DNA from: Mesostigma viride
Lineage: Eukaryota; Streptophyta; Mesostigmatophyceae; Mesostigmatales; Mesostigmataceae
Reading direction: 5' to 3'
NCBI GenBank assembly: GCA_009746045.1
Contig: RPFO01001872.1
Coordinates: 1 to 25,076 of the forward strand
Length of the DNA stretch: 25,076 nt
Part shown: positions 23,580-25,076 of the stretch, piece by piece
Numbering within the stretch: position 1 is the first letter of the stretch
How the letters are laid out: every line of letters begins with the position of its first letter
Position numbers and translations under genes: made by a program
Notes under the pieces: generated by a model
Told to the model about the DNA's origin: nothing
Databases searched by the model: none
What the model saw: only the letters and a program-made list of their open reading frames with translations

Positions 23580-25076
23580 ATGAGCGTGGCCCTTTCCACC
23601 CTAGGAACTGGCAGATTCAAGCAAGTGTACACCGAGCAGGTAAGCTCAGACGTTCAGCCAACCAGTTCATTTGCCATCCTGTCCAACACAAAGATCGACC
23701 TAGTTCCCAACGTCCTCAATGGAAACGCCGTCGACGCCACTGTTTTGCCGACGACCGACCTGGCCACCAACGAGGTCGTCGTGCACGGTAACCTCCGTGT
23801 TATGGGTGCTATCGACGGGGCACTCAGCAGCAGCAGTGCCCCCACGGTGGACTACACCAAGAACATGTCGACCACTGAGGCCGCCAACACACTCGTCGCT
23901 TCATTCAGTAACCACCTCGTTCTCCAGGCAGCATCCACCGCGAATGAGGTGATCGTGCAGGACTCAAAGTTTGTGGCCCATCGCCCGACGACCGCACTCA
24001 CCACCACCACTGTCCCAGCCCCTGACATTCTAGCCGTCCGCGCCGAGAGGGCGGGGGCTGCCGATACCCAGGAGTTTACCCTGGGTCTCGCGTACGGCGA
24101 CACGGGCTCCACCTTCTTGTCCACGGATGGCAACTCCACCAGCAAGACCGCGTGGCGCGGTCTCATCGATTCGGGGGCAAACGATATGGAGATCAAGTCT
24201 GACTCCCAGATGCGCGTGTCCGCCGATCGTCTCGCCACCGGTGAGGTGCGACTGGGAGCTGGGTCTGGCATCACCCTGGCACCGAGCATCGCCACACCGG
24301 GTGCCGACCCCGCCACTAAGATCGTCGTGCAGTCCGCCACCGTCGAGAACGCGGGCGTCACGGCCACCTCCGACACCCGCGGCAACCACGCCTACTCCAT
24401 CGACGCCACTACCATCGCGGCAAAGAGGGGCGTAGGCAACTCCACGACTGGCGGCAACCTCTGGATCACTGGTGATACAGTGTAGCGGGCAGCAGCGTCG
24501 CCGTTGAGCAGGTCAAGTTTGTTGACTCGCGAGTGTCCACCACCAACCCCACCCTCGCACTGACGGCCGCGACGACCGTGGCGGTCGAGAAGGACCTCGT
24601 GCTCACCGCCACCGACGGTGACGGCGGAAAGATTTCTACCACGAGCGGAGACATCTACCTTAACCCGCGAGCGGGACTCTCAAGGTCACGGCAATATGCA
24701 GGTGGACGGCACGCTGACCACCGTCAACACCACGGTGCAGAATGCCCTCGTGACCGAAAAGACCCTGCGACTCGCAGGCACCAAGAACTCAGTTGCCGCG
24801 TCGTGGGGCTTCGACGGAGACTCGCCTTGAGCTCGACCAGCGTGCCAATGGCGACGACGAATGCCGCTGTGACGGGGGGCAAGCTGCAACTGACGCAGGG
24901 GTAGTGGCGTCCGGAACGGCCAGCTACGTGTCCCCATTCCCCAAGAGTCTCGATTCGTTCGAGGTCACAAGCTATCGCTTTTAGTGGCGCGCAAGGGGCA
25001 TCGTCCACTAAGAAAGCTGTTCGCGTACGGCCCCTTGAATTGTCAAGTTGAATGTCCCGGCCTCTGGCACGTACGG
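23580..25076 (+). CDS. Fibre/adhesin-like protein, partial, with several frameshifts
   Basis: The ATG at 23580 follows an AT-rich gap. 302 codons are open to 24485. The protein is Thr/Ser/Ala/Val-rich, low in charge and Cys, and made of short beta strands (NEVVVHGNLRVMGAI). Further on, in other phases, come VDGTLTTVNTTVQNALVTEKT and GTASYVSPFPK. The pattern GN(L/M)xVxGTxTTVNTT is typical of tail-fibre/adhesin proteins in phages and large algal viruses, which bind host surfaces. Phase changes occur near 24478, between about 24670 and 24690, near 24828, at GGGG 24898-24901 and at TTTT 24978-24981. Most fit single missing bases. The gene probably runs past the window edge. Either it has decayed or the sequence is error-rich here. 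Confidence 0.65.

Noticed and set aside
23085-24485. Single 466-aa fusion of a membrane protein with the fibre protein
   Set aside because: The joining stretch (23519-23579) is AT-rich, holds AATAAA, and precedes a good ATG. One missing base in CCCCC gives a stop right after the membrane helix. Two genes are likelier.
1-25076. CRISPR array, rRNA or riboswitch
   Set aside because: No regularly spaced short repeats with unique spacers and no recognisable structured RNA other than the hairpins at 441-620.

Overview
The window looks like a segment of a large eukaryotic DNA virus of the nucleocytoplasmic (NCLDV) type, either free or integrated in a host genome, with a host-style Ty1/copia LTR retrotransposon inserted in it. 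The viral assignment rests on an A32-type packaging ATPase with its NGRH motif (702-1493), two helical proteins that resemble conserved uncharacterised families of algal NCLDVs and mimivirus relatives (2244-2999 and 21626-22126), a protein with the GxIVSKKxS...W motif common in such viruses (8990-9671), several single-pass membrane proteins, and a fibre/adhesin-like gene at the right end. Genes are short-spaced, intronless and often preceded by a [GC]TATA[CGA] box a few to about 15 bases before the ATG. No major capsid protein, polymerase or rRNA/tRNA gene was recognised, so family and host are open.

Layout. 1-701 is non-coding, with three tandem hairpin units (441-620). 702-5750 is a minus-strand run: packaging ATPase, JAMM/MPN metalloenzyme, conserved helical protein, proline-rich membrane protein, zinc-binding protein, and a 509-aa protein with an arginine-rich tail. 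A divergent promoter (5751-5834) separates these from an acidic protein on plus. 6249-9671 holds more minus-strand membrane or virion-type genes plus one tiny plus-strand zinc protein. 9704-13310 is a very large Tc1/mariner-IS630 (DDE_3) transposase gene with about 480 residues inserted between its first two catalytic aspartates, followed by a Tudor/KOW-like ORF. 13340-13701 and 21533-21602 are two halves of one viral membrane-protein gene. It is split by a complete 7826-bp retrotransposon (13702-21527) with 617-bp LTRs differing at one base and a 5-bp target duplication. After the element come a minus-strand helical protein, a second divergent promoter, and a plus-strand run of small membrane protein, helical protein, membrane protein and fibre.

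The retrotransposon is unusual in four ways. Its pol domain order is integrase-protease-RT-RNase H rather than protease-integrase-RT-RNase H. Gag and pol are in the same frame, separated by one UGA. It has an extra 235-aa CpG-rich ORF between the 5' LTR and gag, while gag-pol is nearly free of CpG. Its LTR termini read AGTT...AACT rather than TG...CA.

Many viral reading frames break at G/C homopolymers, and nearly every break is repaired by assuming one missing base. This looks like systematic homopolymer under-calling in the assembly more than decay, so several apparently separate ORFs are probably pieces of single genes. They are annotated as such here.
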